A model generated the notes under the pieces. That model was not told where the DNA came from and searched no databases. It worked only from the letters and a program-made list of their open reading frames with translations. The translations under genes and the position numbers were made by a program. This document shows, one piece after another, positions 1 to 9,550 of a stretch of 64,000 nt of DNA. The number at the start of each line of letters is the position of its first letter. Positions within the stretch are counted from its first letter, which is position 1. The stretch is from NCBI GenBank assembly GCA_944548615.1, contig OX155973.1, positions 24,200,477 to 24,264,476 on the forward strand. The letters run 5' to 3'. Source of the DNA: Micropterix aruncella. Its lineage: Eukaryota > Arthropoda > Insecta > Lepidoptera > Micropterigidae.

Positions 1-49
1 AAAATGTTGATTTTCTGCGTTTTCTTGGATCTCGAAAAATTTCTTGGAA

Positions 50-398
50 ATTCGAAAAAAAAAAATCGCCTGCGGCGCTATAACAAATAATGGTAGTAGA
101 GACGTGTTTAACACAGCCTTAATTTATAGAAGACGAAGCGACGTGTCTAAATTAACACCGCAGGCGATTTTTTTTTTCGAATTTCGCGGCGAAATTCGAA
201 AAAAAAAATCGCCTGCGGCGCTATAACAAATAATGGTAGTAGAGACGTGTTTAACACAGCCTTAATTTATAGAAGACGAAGCGACGTGTCTAAATTAACA
301 CCGCAGGCGTTTTTTTTTTTCGAATTTCGCCGCGAAATTCGAAAAAAAAAAACGCCTGCGGCGCTTTAACAAATAATGGTAGTAGGAACGTGTTTAAC
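50..398. repeat. Tandem repeat, 143-bp unit, about 2.4 copies
   Basis: The motif CGCCTGCGGCGCT recurs at 67, 210 and 353, an exact 143-base spacing. Each unit opens with a poly(A) run plus CGCCTGCGG and closes with its reverse complement CCGCAGGCG plus a poly(T) run, so each unit is bounded by inverted repeats and each junction forms a hairpin. The third unit diverges near 398. It lies upstream of the ISXO2-like transposase and might be a terminal structure of that transposon, but no matching right end was found. Confidence 0.85.
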
Positions 399-555
399 AT
401 GGAGAAATCCGAAAATGAAGATACATTTGGCAACAGCGCGTTTTACGAAAGTGATTCCAGATCACAGACATATTAGGGGAATTCCAGATACAACTATAAA
501 AATGCATCGTTGCCAGTTGTCTCTAGGAAAACGGACCATAGGCAAATCACCCCTT

Positions 556-660
556 GCGTTTAGTGGCTTCTACACTGCCTGTCGAGTCGCGCTGTTTAGT
601 GATCGAATCGCGTTTAGTGGTTTCCACTGCGTCGAGTCGCGCTATTTAGTGATCGAATCG
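556..660. repeat. Short direct duplication (two ~52-bp copies)
   Basis: Two adjacent copies both begin GCGTTTAGTGG and end TTTAGTGATCGAATC. They differ by a 3-base indel and a few substitutions. The duplication lies in the leader before the transposase start. Confidence 0.75.
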
Positions 661-756
661 CAAAAAGTGTGTTTTTTGCGTCAGCTGCCTCCAGGAATTG
701 TGCGTTTCCGCTGCCTGTTGAGTTGCGCTGTGCGCGAAAAGTGTGGTAAGATAACA

Positions 757-1233
757 ATGGCGGAAAACCGGGACAATCCATTCGAGGAAGAGGTTGAATA
801 CATTAATCGGCGTTTATATGCGTGTGAAGTGAGTGCAATGTGGTATCCGGGAAAAATGGTACGGGAACTAAGCACACGAGAACAATGTGTTGCTTTTGCA
901 GAAGACAAGGGACTTGTGAAGGCTTTTAGATTGTGCAACCGCCATCGCACTCCTATGAGCATTGAATACACGACGAACCGTACTGTGGGCGCGTTTGTGT
1001 GCAATAAGGGAAACTGCCGTGCGATATCGCGAGTTTCGCGCGCAAAAAATACGTGGTTTGAAACGGGCAAAATATCCATGCCTCGTATTTACCATCTCAT
1101 GTTTTCGTTCGCCCACGCCAGGGGCTACGATCAAACAATTTTGGATGATTATGATCGCGAAAATAATAATAATCAGGTGCTGTCGCGGGCGACCGTATCT
1201 GATTGGTTTAACTACTGCAGGGAAACTGTAGTA
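757..1233 (+). pseudogene. ISXO2-like (Merlin-type) transposase, N-terminal part
   Basis: This is the first 159 codons of a cut-and-paste DNA transposase whose remainder lies at 9551-10087. The ATG at 757 is preferred because the family-like sequence starts there; the frame is open further upstream but that part has no recognisable content. The part holds the N-terminal zinc-binding region (CNRH, then CNKGNC near residues 72-98) and a helix region ending WFNYCRE, which in this family precedes the catalytic core. It is cut by a Ty3/gypsy retrotransposon in the opposite orientation. Removing that element and one copy of its AGTA target duplication joins the two parts in frame with no stop, giving about 337 residues, so the transposase was apparently intact when hit. 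Family assignment is from memory of ISXO2/Merlin architecture. As it stands the gene is inactive. Confidence 0.85.
1230..1233. repeat. Target-site duplication AGTA of the Ty3/gypsy element (left copy)
   Basis: AGTA directly precedes the left LTR, and the same four bases follow the right LTR at 9547-9550. Four-base duplications are normal for Ty3/gypsy integrases. Accepting them restores the transposase frame, which independently supports the boundary. Confidence 0.8.
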
Positions 1234-2309
1234 TATAACAGCGGCGCCAGTATGTGACAGCAGCGCCAGTATGTAACTGCCAGGTTCCCAATATGTACCC
1301 GCGGGGTTGGACCTGGTTATACCTAGTCGTAGAATAACCACGAACAGAAATCAAGTGCAGGAAGTATTATTTAAAGCCGAAGCCAATAAACATAAAAAAA
1401 CTAACTTTCAGAAAAAATTGGACGCCACAGCTTTTTAAAGGTTAAAGCTGAAACTAAAAAAAACCAGCACTCGATACCAAAAAAATTAAGCACAAGATTT
1501 AACAGGGTGGGTAAGTCTCACAAGTTTGTCACTGGTTTTGCCCGGAGGTAGCAATTCTTCCTTCAGCTGTAAAAAAAGAAATGAGAACACGTTGCTTCTT
1601 TTCAGAGTTCTTTAATCCGCTACTCCACGGGCACAGCAAAACGAAGAAGGTGCAAGGCACACGATGTATAAATCACTTCACAGCACAGCAGTATATGGAT
1701 ATCTTCCAAAAGTTGACAGTAGGTAGGTCCGGAATTTGAATCTCCGATTTCAAAACTGCTCCAAGAAGCAGGCCGCCACGCTACGGCAGTTGAGGCTTTA
1801 CAGGTGTATTATTGATAGAAAATGGTATAAAAATAGAGGTGCTCGTCGCCCGTCAGAAAAGAACTACATGAATTAAAAACTGCGCCGCGCTATACTCGTC
1901 GGCAGCGACGCCGATCCTCAGCTCTTACGCCTGCGCTTCCACACTCCAAAATCCCAAAAGAATGCCATTTTTGCAGGGCGCAAGTACGACCCCGAAAGAC
2001 AAAAGTGATGTCACCTTTTGACGTTTCCGCCTAAACCAACGAGAATAGAGACGTCATTGCCGTAACCGTAGCGTTCGACACCTTCTTAAACGTCAGAAAA
2101 CGGTTTTTACGACTTTTACAGTCGACTTTTAAGTCAAGTTGTGACTTAATTACGACGTTACGAAAATGAAGCAGAAAACGTCGGAAAAATAGTAGAGACG
2201 CCAGAAAACGTGTGCAAATGACACCGAAACATGTAATTACCTGGATCTGCACACGGAAAAGCATGAATCGCGAAAGAAATGTCACAAAAAAAAGCAGTTT
2301 TTGTTACAG
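1234..2309 (-). repeat. 3' LTR of the Ty3/gypsy element
   Basis: This copy is 1,076 bases, read on the minus strand. By eye it matches the 5' LTR throughout except for one extra A in an A-run near 2290 and a patch of about 14 bases near its end (1243-1256). The 84-codon open frame at 2031-2285 is duplicated exactly in the other LTR and is not a gene. Confidence 0.93.
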
Positions 2310-2320
2310 CCCCCCTTCCA
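2310..2320 (-). promoter_or_regulatory. Polypurine tract of the Ty3/gypsy element
   Basis: On the minus strand GGAAGGGGGGC stands immediately before the TGTAAC that opens the 3' LTR. This is the expected place and composition for the plus-strand primer and fixes the LTR start. Confidence 0.8.
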
Positions 2321-3082
2321 AAAAGAAATCGGAAGAGCCAACGAACGATTTCAAATGAATCGTCCCGATTCTAGCTCCACTCTCAAGGGTTAACAAAAAC
2401 GCCACAACGTCTATAACAGTGTATAAGACAGGAAAAAAAATATACTCTTCTAAACCAAATGACCAAGCTACCTTCAATAAGGGTAAACAAGTCTACAAAA
2501 ACATACAAATAAATAAACAAAATCTTCCCGTTAACTAAAGTGGAAACCCTGGTAGGTAAGTTCTGCAGAGGTCAACTGCCATTTGAAAACTCTCCACTTT
2601 CCCGTAGAGAACACAAAACTACTTCAACAACAAAACTACTGCTTACCATGGAAGCACAAAGCCCATGTAAAAGAAAAACCACAAAACCTGGTGTCCTAAA
2701 CAACCGTAATAAACCACCACTCCTACTGAAGGAACACCAACAACGTCCAATAATCAAACCAAATACTGGCTGTGGACAAAAGAAACCGATGACTATATTG
2801 TTAGACCACGACAGAACTAAAACCTCCTCCGGTATTTGAAAAATGTCCAATACTACCTTTCATACCATCACCTTGCATACTTCCCTCTCATGACATAAAT
2901 TCAATCTACAGTGTTGCTAGACAGGTTTACTAGCAAGACTGATCTCAAACGAAATGATTTCAGTGATAGTAACCACTCGGTACTACACCTTTGTAAGGAA
3001 CACATTTTTAAAGTCGATCTAGTCGAACTCATAAAGACAACTTTCCGAAGAATGTTAACGAGAGACATAAAAATTACACAAA
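2321..3082 (-). other. Ty3/gypsy region between pol and the 3' polypurine tract
   Basis: This is where some relatives carry an envelope gene. A 92-codon minus-strand frame (2572-2850) has hydrophobic stretches but no features I recognise, and an overlapping frame on the other strand is equally long. I see no supported gene here. Confidence 0.5.
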
Positions 3083-6000
3083 TTACTTAGACCCTTTAGG
3101 ATTCAATTTGAAATCCTTAATATGCCAAGAGCCAATATTCTTTCCCTGAGCATTAACCAACTCGTATACCAGAGCCGACAGTTTCTTGACTATCCGACAT
3201 TTTTCATAACGTGGGGCAAACTTTGAAATAAAATAATTCCCCGCATTGCTCAAGAAGTACGTTTTCTTGTAAACCGTATCGCCCACCTCAAACTCCGCAG
3301 GACGGTGTTTACGGTCATAATACGTTTTATTGTGAGCATGCGCATTATCAAGTTTCTTCCTCACGGTATGAAAAACACCGGAAAGTTCGCTCAGATCTTG
3401 AGCGTAGGACAAACGACTGCCAAAAAGGACCTCAGCTTGGGACTCAGGAGATTGAGTATAAAACGAACCGTCTAAGATAGGTTCTCGACCATGAACCAAG
3501 AAGAAAGGACTGAAACCCGTAGCCTCCGAAACGGCCGAATTGATCGCCATCTGAATGGCAGAAAGGTGGAGGTCCCAAGAGCGATGGTCGTTTTTTACAG
3601 ACAACGCCAACGCCGTGACAACTCCTCGATTCTGCCTCTCAGCTGGATTGACCTGAGGGCAATACTTCGGATTAAGGTAAACCTTAGGTATCCGATACTT
3701 GGACATTAGTTCGGTAAACTCCTTTCCAATAAATTGTTTTCCGTTGTCGGAAATAACATACTGAGGGACACCAAAACGCAGGAAAACCTCATGCTCCATG
3801 ATACGACTCACGATTTTGCTAGTAGCCCTCTTTAAAGGGAAAAGCAAACAGTATTTACTGAAACAACAAGTAACTACTAGTATGTGAATATTCCGATCTC
3901 TCGTCATCGGATAGGGACCCAACAAATCGACGGAGACCATCTGGAAAGGGAAAGAACAAGACTTTGGATTGCCTAACTGACCCAAAGGAGAAATATTTGG
4001 GTGTTTATACTGTTGGCAAGTTTCACATTGGGAAATGAATTTGACCACATCTCCGTGCAAATTCGGCCAAAAATAGCGCATTGCTAGGCGACGATGCGTT
4101 TTAAAAACCCCAAAATGCATAGACAGATCGGACGCATGGTTATCGTGTATAAGCTTCTCTCGGAGAGGTAAGGGTACCACTAACTTCCAGTCATAAGCGC
4201 TGGTGAGCTGGTACTTTCCCTTCGTGTAGCGATACAACTCCGCGTCCTTAATCTGGTAATTAGGGTAAGCGGCAGGGTTATTAGATACCGCTTGGAACAA
4301 ATCGTTGTACCAAGGATCGGCGACCACAGAAACAGATGAAACGGGCAGCAAACGCGATAACGCATCAGGAACCACATTTTCGACGCCTTTCTTATGGACG
4401 ATCTCAAAGTCAAAGGCGGACAGCCGAATACCCCATCTGGCCAAACGGCCAGTTGGGTTCTTCAGACTCAAAAACCACAGAAGACTGGCATGATCCGTGA
4501 AGATTTTGACTTTGGGGCCGCCCTCTAAGTAGCCGCGAAAATGCTCGATTGCATGAATCACGCTTAGGGCCTCCCGTTCGGTAGCAGAGTATCGCGTTTC
4601 AGCGGGTAAGAGAGTCCTACTCGTGAAAGCGATGGGATGTTCTACGCCATCCACTGTCTGGGTAAGTACGCCGCCTAAACCGTACAACGATGCGTCGCAG
4701 TGTAACTCAAATGGCTTTGTATAGTCCGGACAAGCTAGTATCGGACTAGAAATTAGAGCTGACTTCAATTTTTGAAAGGCCTCTTCCGCTTCTGGTGACC
4801 ACGAAAATGCGGGAGCACCTTTGCGGGTACTGGTCAAACGTGACAGAGGAGCAGCAATACAGGAGAAATTTCGGATAAACCGACGATACCAACCGGCCAT
4901 CCCAAGGAAAGTTTTAACCAACTTAGGCGAACTAGGAGTCGGAAAGTCTAATATACATTGTACCTTTTCGGGATCGGTATGTAGACCATGAGAGTCTACT
5001 ACATACCCTAGGTACTTAAGTTCTCGACGAAAAAATTGACACTTTTTGAAATTAATCGTTAGGTTCGCATAAACGAGACGATCTAACACTCGGTTTAACA
5101 ATGAAATATGCTCTTCGAAAGTTGAAGAGACAATAACGATATCATCTAGGTAACAAAATACTTTGTTATCGAACGACGGGTCGAACAACTGATCAGCGAG
5201 CCGTTGCATGCAGGCAGGCGAATTGCGCATGCCGAACGGACAGACTTGCATAGCAAAGAAACCACGTCCAAGAACCGTAAAACTGCACTTTTCCTGAGAG
5301 GCCGGATCTAAGGGGATTTGCCAAAAGGCGGCCGACAAGTCGATGGAAGACAAGTAGTTAGCGTCTCGTAAACTGTCCAGGATGGTAGTAATTCTCGGAA
5401 GAGGGTACGCATCCGGCTTCGTTATCGAGTTGAGCTTCCTACTATCCAGACAAAATCTTAAAGTCCCATCGGACTTCGGAACAAAAATTGTTGGGTTATT
5501 CCAACCCCCTTTGCTAGGTTTAATAACTCCTAACTCTAGCATACGATCAACTTCCTCATTTAACAATGCTAAACGAGCGGGAGACATGGGATAATACCGC
5601 TGTTTCACCGGTGGATGATTACCCGTGTCGATAACCTGTGATATTAAATTAGTTCGACCAAGACCCTTAACGTCTGTCGAAACTTTTTGAAAACCATCGA
5701 TCATTTTGTTTGCTAAGGACTGCTGATTCTCAGTCAGAGAAGCGAAAGGATGCAAAACCCTCACTTCGCTGACTGAATGCCAACTAACATCACTATCCTC
5801 AAACCTAACGAACTTCACAATTTCCGGAGCCAAATCAAATTGTCGGACAAAGTCCATGCCTAATATAAGAGAAGTGCCAATATCCGGAGCCACAACCGCT
5901 CGGATCACTTGACAACGATTATTAAATTTGAAAGGCAAAGACATATAACCGATCGTCCTAACCGTACTAGAATTTGCGGTGCTTAAAGTCCAAGACGAAG

Positions 6001-6187
6001 TCTTGTGCAGGGTATACCCGATCTCAATTAAATGTCGATGTGAGTCGGCACCCAAAATTGTGACGCTCGAACCAGTGTCAAGCAAGCCACAAACCGCAAT
6101 ATCACCCAACGCAACATCTAAAAATGGACGACGGTTGTCTTTTTCCTTTTCGAACAAGGCAGAGACAGAGTGAACAAACGCATTCAC
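3083..6187 (-). CDS. Ty3/gypsy Pol polyprotein (protease-RT-RNase H-integrase)
   Basis: Pol makes DNA from the element RNA and inserts it. In order: an aspartic protease with LLDTGSS near residue 35; reverse transcriptase with the YLDD active site near 345; RNase H with the CDAS and TDHASLL blocks near 500-565; integrase with an HHCC zinc site near 680-730 (CETCQQ closes it), then catalytic Asp in VSVDLLG, Asp in ISDNGKQF near 812 and Glu in NPAERQ near 848; finally a basic GPY/F-like tail. No chromodomain is seen. The first in-frame start-like codon is a GTG overlapping the gag stop (GTGA). The frame is -1 relative to gag and open back to an A AAA AAC heptamer, so expression as a Gag-Pol frameshift product is more likely than initiation at GTG. 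There is no internal stop over 1,034 residues. Confidence 0.95.
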   Translation of the reverse strand: MNAFVHSVSALFEKEKDNRRPFLDVALGDIAVCGLLDTGSSVTILGADSHRHLIEIGYTLHKTSSWTLSTANSSTVRTIGYMSLPFKFNNRCQVIRAVVAPDIGTSLILGMDFVRQFDLAPEIVKFVRFEDSDVSWHSVSEVRVLHPFASLTENQQSLANKMIDGFQKVSTDVKGLGRTNLISQVIDTGNHPPVKQRYYPMSPARLALLNEEVDRMLELGVIKPSKGGWNNPTIFVPKSDGTLRFCLDSRKLNSITKPDAYPLPRITTILDSLRDANYLSSIDLSAAFWQIPLDPASQEKCSFTVLGRGFFAMQVCPFGMRNSPACMQRLADQLFDPSFDNKVFCYLDDIVIVSSTFEEHISLLNRVLDRLVYANLTINFKKCQFFRRELKYLGYVVDSHGLHTDPEKVQCILDFPTPSSPKLVKTFLGMAGWYRRFIRNFSCIAAPLSRLTSTRKGAPAFSWSPEAEEAFQKLKSALISSPILACPDYTKPFELHCDASLYGLGGVLTQTVDGVEHPIAFTSRTLLPAETRYSATEREALSVIHAIEHFRGYLEGGPKVKIFTDHASLLWFLSLKNPTGRLARWGIRLSAFDFEIVHKKGVENVVPDALSRLLPVSSVSVVADPWYNDLFQAVSNNPAAYPNYQIKDAELYRYTKGKYQLTSAYDWKLVVPLPLREKLIHDNHASDLSMHFGVFKTHRRLAMRYFWPNLHGDVVKFISQCETCQQYKHPNISPLGQLGNPKSCSFPFQMVSVDLLGPYPMTRDRNIHILVVTCCFSKYCLLFPLKRATSKIVSRIMEHEVFLRFGVPQYVISDNGKQFIGKEFTELMSKYRIPKVYLNPKYCPQVNPAERQNRGVVTALALSVKNDHRSWDLHLSAIQMAINSAVSEATGFSPFFLVHGREPILDGSFYTQSPESQAEVLFGSRLSYAQDLSELSGVFHTVRKKLDNAHAHNKTYYDRKHRPAEFEVGDTVYKKTYFLSNAGNYFISKFAPRYEKCRIVKKLSALVYELVNAQGKNIGSWHIKDFKLNPKGSK

Positions 6188-7743
6188 TCTGTCTCGGTTC
6201 TCGAGTTTTTTGAATCGGCCGAAGTAGAATTGGGAGAATTATTTCCTTTGGAACAATCCGGACAAGTTGTCACGGTAAAATTAAATTTACCGCAACGGTA
6301 ACAGTACTTGGAGTGCCCGTGATGTGAACCCCTCTGGTAACCACTATACGCTCCTCGAGGACCACCCGCATTATGCGGTTTGCCTCGGGAGTAACCACCT
6401 CGGTGAAAACCACCCCGATTGCTCGAACCTCTATGGGATTCTTGAGTACGAGTGGATAAAGAATCAACAGCGGACACTGTGCACTGATGAAGATGTTCCT
6501 CAAGAGGAACGTCCGTACCATTATTACCGGAACCAGTACAATCGACAGAGTGAACTGCTCTAGACGCAGAAGGCTTGGCTTTTGAAAGTGCCTGCAGGTT
6601 AGCATTATACTCATTTATAGCCACATGCGTGAGTTCCTGCTGTTTCCCCACATGAAGCAGTTCTTGTATGGAATGAACAGGGATGTACGCGAAACATTGT
6701 TGCAGGTAAGGTTTTAAATTGGGTACTAAGATTGTCAGCTGCTCCGCCTCCGGCAAGGGCCTGGATAATTTATTAAAATAACCCAATACTTCCGTAACAA
6801 AAAGATGAAGAGGTTCATCCGGTCTCTGAATTCGAGCGCGAGCCCGTTTCAACATATCGCGGTCGAAGGTTTGACTGCCAAAATCTTGGCGAAGTTCTTT
6901 GGCCAACTGTGGCCAATTGTCAATCCTGGAAGCAACCGTCCTATACCAAGCGAGCGCGTGATGTTGAAACAACTCGCACGCCGATTTCAGCAAACGTGCA
7001 TCAGAAATATTTCGTGCCAAACGATTTTCCTCAAGGCGTTCCAGGAATTCTACGACGCATGACTTTCCATCAAACACAAACCCTAAACTCAAAGGCCTTA
7101 ACACCTGTTCATTAGTAACATCATACGGCCTGCTGACAGCGACCGGATTCCTAACAAAAACCTCGGGTTCGGAAACCGAATTACCCGCATTAGGTACACT
7201 CGAAACATTTGGAACGGCTAACGGAACAAAAAGATTATTTGATGAAACCGATGTCACCCCTAAAGGATGTACCGGCACAGGCACCTCTACCTGTACAGAA
7301 GTAGACGGCAGTAAATTTGGACTAGGAGCTCTCACAATATCTGAACACTCCTCCAGCACCTTCACGATCTCTGAAATCTCCGCCTGAAGACGTTCAAACG
7401 AAGCTGTCGGTACAACCCCAGACGTTATACGTGATACTCTATAAAAAAGATGCGTTGTTTTTGTACAAACGCGTTTAAACAAAGGTCGAGTATTGTTCTC
7501 TACCAAATCCTCGACAAATTCTTGGAGACACAAGAGTCGAATGGAACATTCGTTAAACTCTTGCTCGGGATCCAGATCCGTCGACGTGATTGAATCTGCA
7601 GGAAACTGTTTAAGCAGCGAACTAAACTGTCGGCGCATCGACTCCACAAACGTCGGGGTAACCTCCCGAATTTTGAATTCGTAATCCAATTCTTTTTTAA
7701 CTAAGTGTGAGGCAGAATAATACACAAGCACGGGGGAAGCCAT
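6184..7743 (-). CDS. Ty3/gypsy Gag polyprotein
   Basis: This 519-residue protein should form the element's nucleocapsid particle. The ATG at 7743 follows the AT-rich leader. Residues about 200-390 resemble the capsid region of Ty3/gypsy Gag (a helical block with FVTEVLGYFNKL and a downstream PNLKPYLQ motif). A Gly/Arg/His-rich stretch covers about 430-478. A zinc knuckle follows at about 481-497, reading C-YR-C-GKFN-F-TVTT-C: the position that is His in the usual CX2CX4HX4C knuckle is Phe, so one ligand is missing unless another residue substitutes. Its stop overlaps the pol frame, and a -1 slip heptamer lies just upstream. I am confident it is gag; the consequence of the His loss is unknown. 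Confidence 0.9.
   Translation of the reverse strand: MASPVLVYYSASHLVKKELDYEFKIREVTPTFVESMRRQFSSLLKQFPADSITSTDLDPEQEFNECSIRLLCLQEFVEDLVENNTRPLFKRVCTKTTHLFYRVSRITSGVVPTASFERLQAEISEIVKVLEECSDIVRAPSPNLLPSTSVQVEVPVPVHPLGVTSVSSNNLFVPLAVPNVSSVPNAGNSVSEPEVFVRNPVAVSRPYDVTNEQVLRPLSLGFVFDGKSCVVEFLERLEENRLARNISDARLLKSACELFQHHALAWYRTVASRIDNWPQLAKELRQDFGSQTFDRDMLKRARARIQRPDEPLHLFVTEVLGYFNKLSRPLPEAEQLTILVPNLKPYLQQCFAYIPVHSIQELLHVGKQQELTHVAINEYNANLQALSKAKPSASRAVHSVDCTGSGNNGTDVPLEEHLHQCTVSAVDSLSTRTQESHRGSSNRGGFHRGGYSRGKPHNAGGPRGAYSGYQRGSHHGHSKYCYRCGKFNFTVTTCPDCSKGNNSPNSTSADSKNSRTETE
6205..6211 (-). promoter_or_regulatory. Predicted -1 ribosomal frameshift site A AAA AAC
   Basis: Near the end of gag the zero-frame codons read TCA AAA AAC, so the heptamer A AAA AAC is in the X XXY YYZ register needed for simultaneous -1 slippage. 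It is 18 bases before the gag stop. The pol frame is exactly -1 and has no stop between the heptamer and the protease. A downstream stimulatory structure was not modelled. Confidence 0.75.
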
Positions 7744-8471
7744 CTCAACTACTTGCGTATTAAAAATATAAACAAGCAGAAAATTTAAAAGTTTAAAAAA
7801 AAATTTTTTTTTTAAAAAAAACTAAAAAATTATTCACAAAAAAATAATTCACCAAAAAAAAAATTTTTATTTATGGTAAAAAAATCAAATATAAAAAATT
7901 GTTCTGCTCAATAAAAAACAAAAAAAAACGAAATATTTTTTTTAAAAATAAAAAATAAATTAAGAAAATAAATAACTAGAACGATCTGACCTCAACGATT
8001 GCTGACGAGCACCTCTATTCACCTGACACCTTTAACCAATGGAGCGGAGTATTCAATCTTCGGACCTGAAATTTACAAAAAAACAATTTAATACAGTCTA
8101 TAACAATCTTTGAACACGGCAAGCCTCTATCTTGCTGACGAGGCTATTTCCCGACAACCGTATCGGATTACAAATTAAAAACAAAAAATTACAAAGAAAA
8201 CCACTATACTGTACCTCGAGCTACTGTACAATGATACTAGATATTATGTACAATATCTTTAAAAAACTATGTGAAAAAGAAACGGCAAGTCTGTATACAA
8301 TAGAACTTTTTCGCGGTAACCGCTTAAAATATTAAATTCAAGTTACAAGAAATGTTACAGGTTAAACATTAAAGAAAACGTTTAAGTAAACGCAGACGTG
8401 TCTCACAAACTAAAGAAAGAATTACTACTTAGGCTAAAACCAGTTCTAAGGCTCCACGCTGAGCGACAGTA
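7744..8471 (-). other. Ty3/gypsy 5' leader, A/T-rich
   Basis: This segment between the 5' LTR and gag is unusually rich in A and T runs (7770-7970). A primer-binding site should lie next to 8471 on the minus strand, but I could not match the sequence there to a tRNA 3' end with confidence. No gene is seen. Confidence 0.6.
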
Positions 8472-9546
8472 TATAACAGCTACGTTAGTAGGTAACAGCA
8501 GCGCCAGTATGTAACTGCCAGGTTCCCAATATGTACCCGCGGGGTTGGACCTGGTTATACCTAGTCGTAGAATAACCACGAACAGAAATCAAGTGCAGGA
8601 AGTATTATTTAAAGCCGAAGCCAATAAACATAAAAAAACTAACTTTCAGAAAAAATTGGACGCCACAGCTTTTTAAAGGTTAAAGCTGAAACTAAAAAAA
8701 ACCAGCACTCGATACCAAAAAAATTAAGCACAAGATTTAACAGGGTGGGTAAGTCTCACAAGTTTGTCACTGGTTTTGCCCGGAGGTAGCAATTCTTCCT
8801 TCAGCTGTAAAAAAAGAAATGAGAACACGTTGCTTCTTTTCAGAGTTCTTTAATCCGCTACTCCACGGGCACAGCAAAACGAAGAAGGTGCAAGGCACAC
8901 GATGTATAAATCACTTCACAGCACAGCAGTATATGGATATCTTCCAAAAGTTGACAGTAGGTAGGTCCGGAATTTGAATCTCCGATTTCAAAACTGCTCC
9001 AAGAAGCAGGCCGCCACGCTACGGCAGTTGAGGCTTTACAGGTGTATTATTGATAGAAAATGGTATAAAAATAGAGGTGCTCGTCGCCCGTCAGAAAAGA
9101 ACTACATGAATTAAAAACTGCGCCGCGCTATACTCGTCGGCAGCGACGCCGATCCTCAGCTCTTACGCCTGCGCTTCCACACTCCAAAATCCCAAAAGAA
9201 TGCCATTTTTGCAGGGCGCAAGTACGACCCCGAAAGACAAAAGTGATGTCACCTTTTGACGTTTCCGCCTAAACCAACGAGAATAGAGACGTCATTGCCG
9301 TAACCGTAGCGTTCGACACCTTCTTAAACGTCAGAAAACGGTTTTTACGACTTTTACAGTCGACTTTTAAGTCAAGTTGTGACTTAATTACGACGTTACG
9401 AAAATGAAGCAGAAAACGTCGGAAAAATAGTAGAGACGCCAGAAAACGTGTGCAAATGACACCGAAACATGTAATTACCTGGATCTGCACACGGAAAAGC
9501 ATGAATCGCGAAAGAAATGTCACAAAAAAAAGCAGTTTTTGTTACA
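8472..9546 (-). repeat. 5' LTR of the Ty3/gypsy element
   Basis: This copy is 1,075 bases and should hold the element promoter. It starts TGTAAC on the minus strand at 9546. It is one base shorter than its partner because of a shorter A-run near 9530, and differs at about six positions in 8481-8494. Confidence 0.93.
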
Positions 9547-9550
9547 AGTA

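Larger units (their letters stand above)
1234..9546 (-). mobile_element. Complete Ty3/gypsy LTR retrotransposon
   Basis: This 8.3-kb element reads right to left: 5' LTR, AT-rich leader, gag, pol (protease, reverse transcriptase, RNase H, integrase), a ~770-base region without a recognised gene, polypurine tract, 3' LTR. The domain order with integrase last is that of Ty3/gypsy (Metaviridae) rather than copia. No envelope gene is recognised. The LTRs start TGTAAC on the minus strand and end GTTATA, nearly inverted. Both reading frames are open and the LTRs are almost identical, so the insertion is recent and may be competent, apart from an odd gag zinc knuckle. The target was an ISXO2-like transposase. 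Confidence 0.95.

Noticed and set aside
376..756. 127-codon N-terminal extension of the transposase
   Set aside because: It runs through the 143-bp repeat and a small tandem duplication and has no recognisable content. The ATG at 757 fits the family start.
2031..2285. 84-codon frame, exactly duplicated at 9269-9523
   Set aside because: The two copies are simply the same part of the two LTRs.
2540..2850. Possible envelope-like or accessory gene of the Ty3/gypsy element
   Set aside because: Frames of similar length exist on both strands and neither shows a signal peptide, cysteine pattern or fusion motif I can support.
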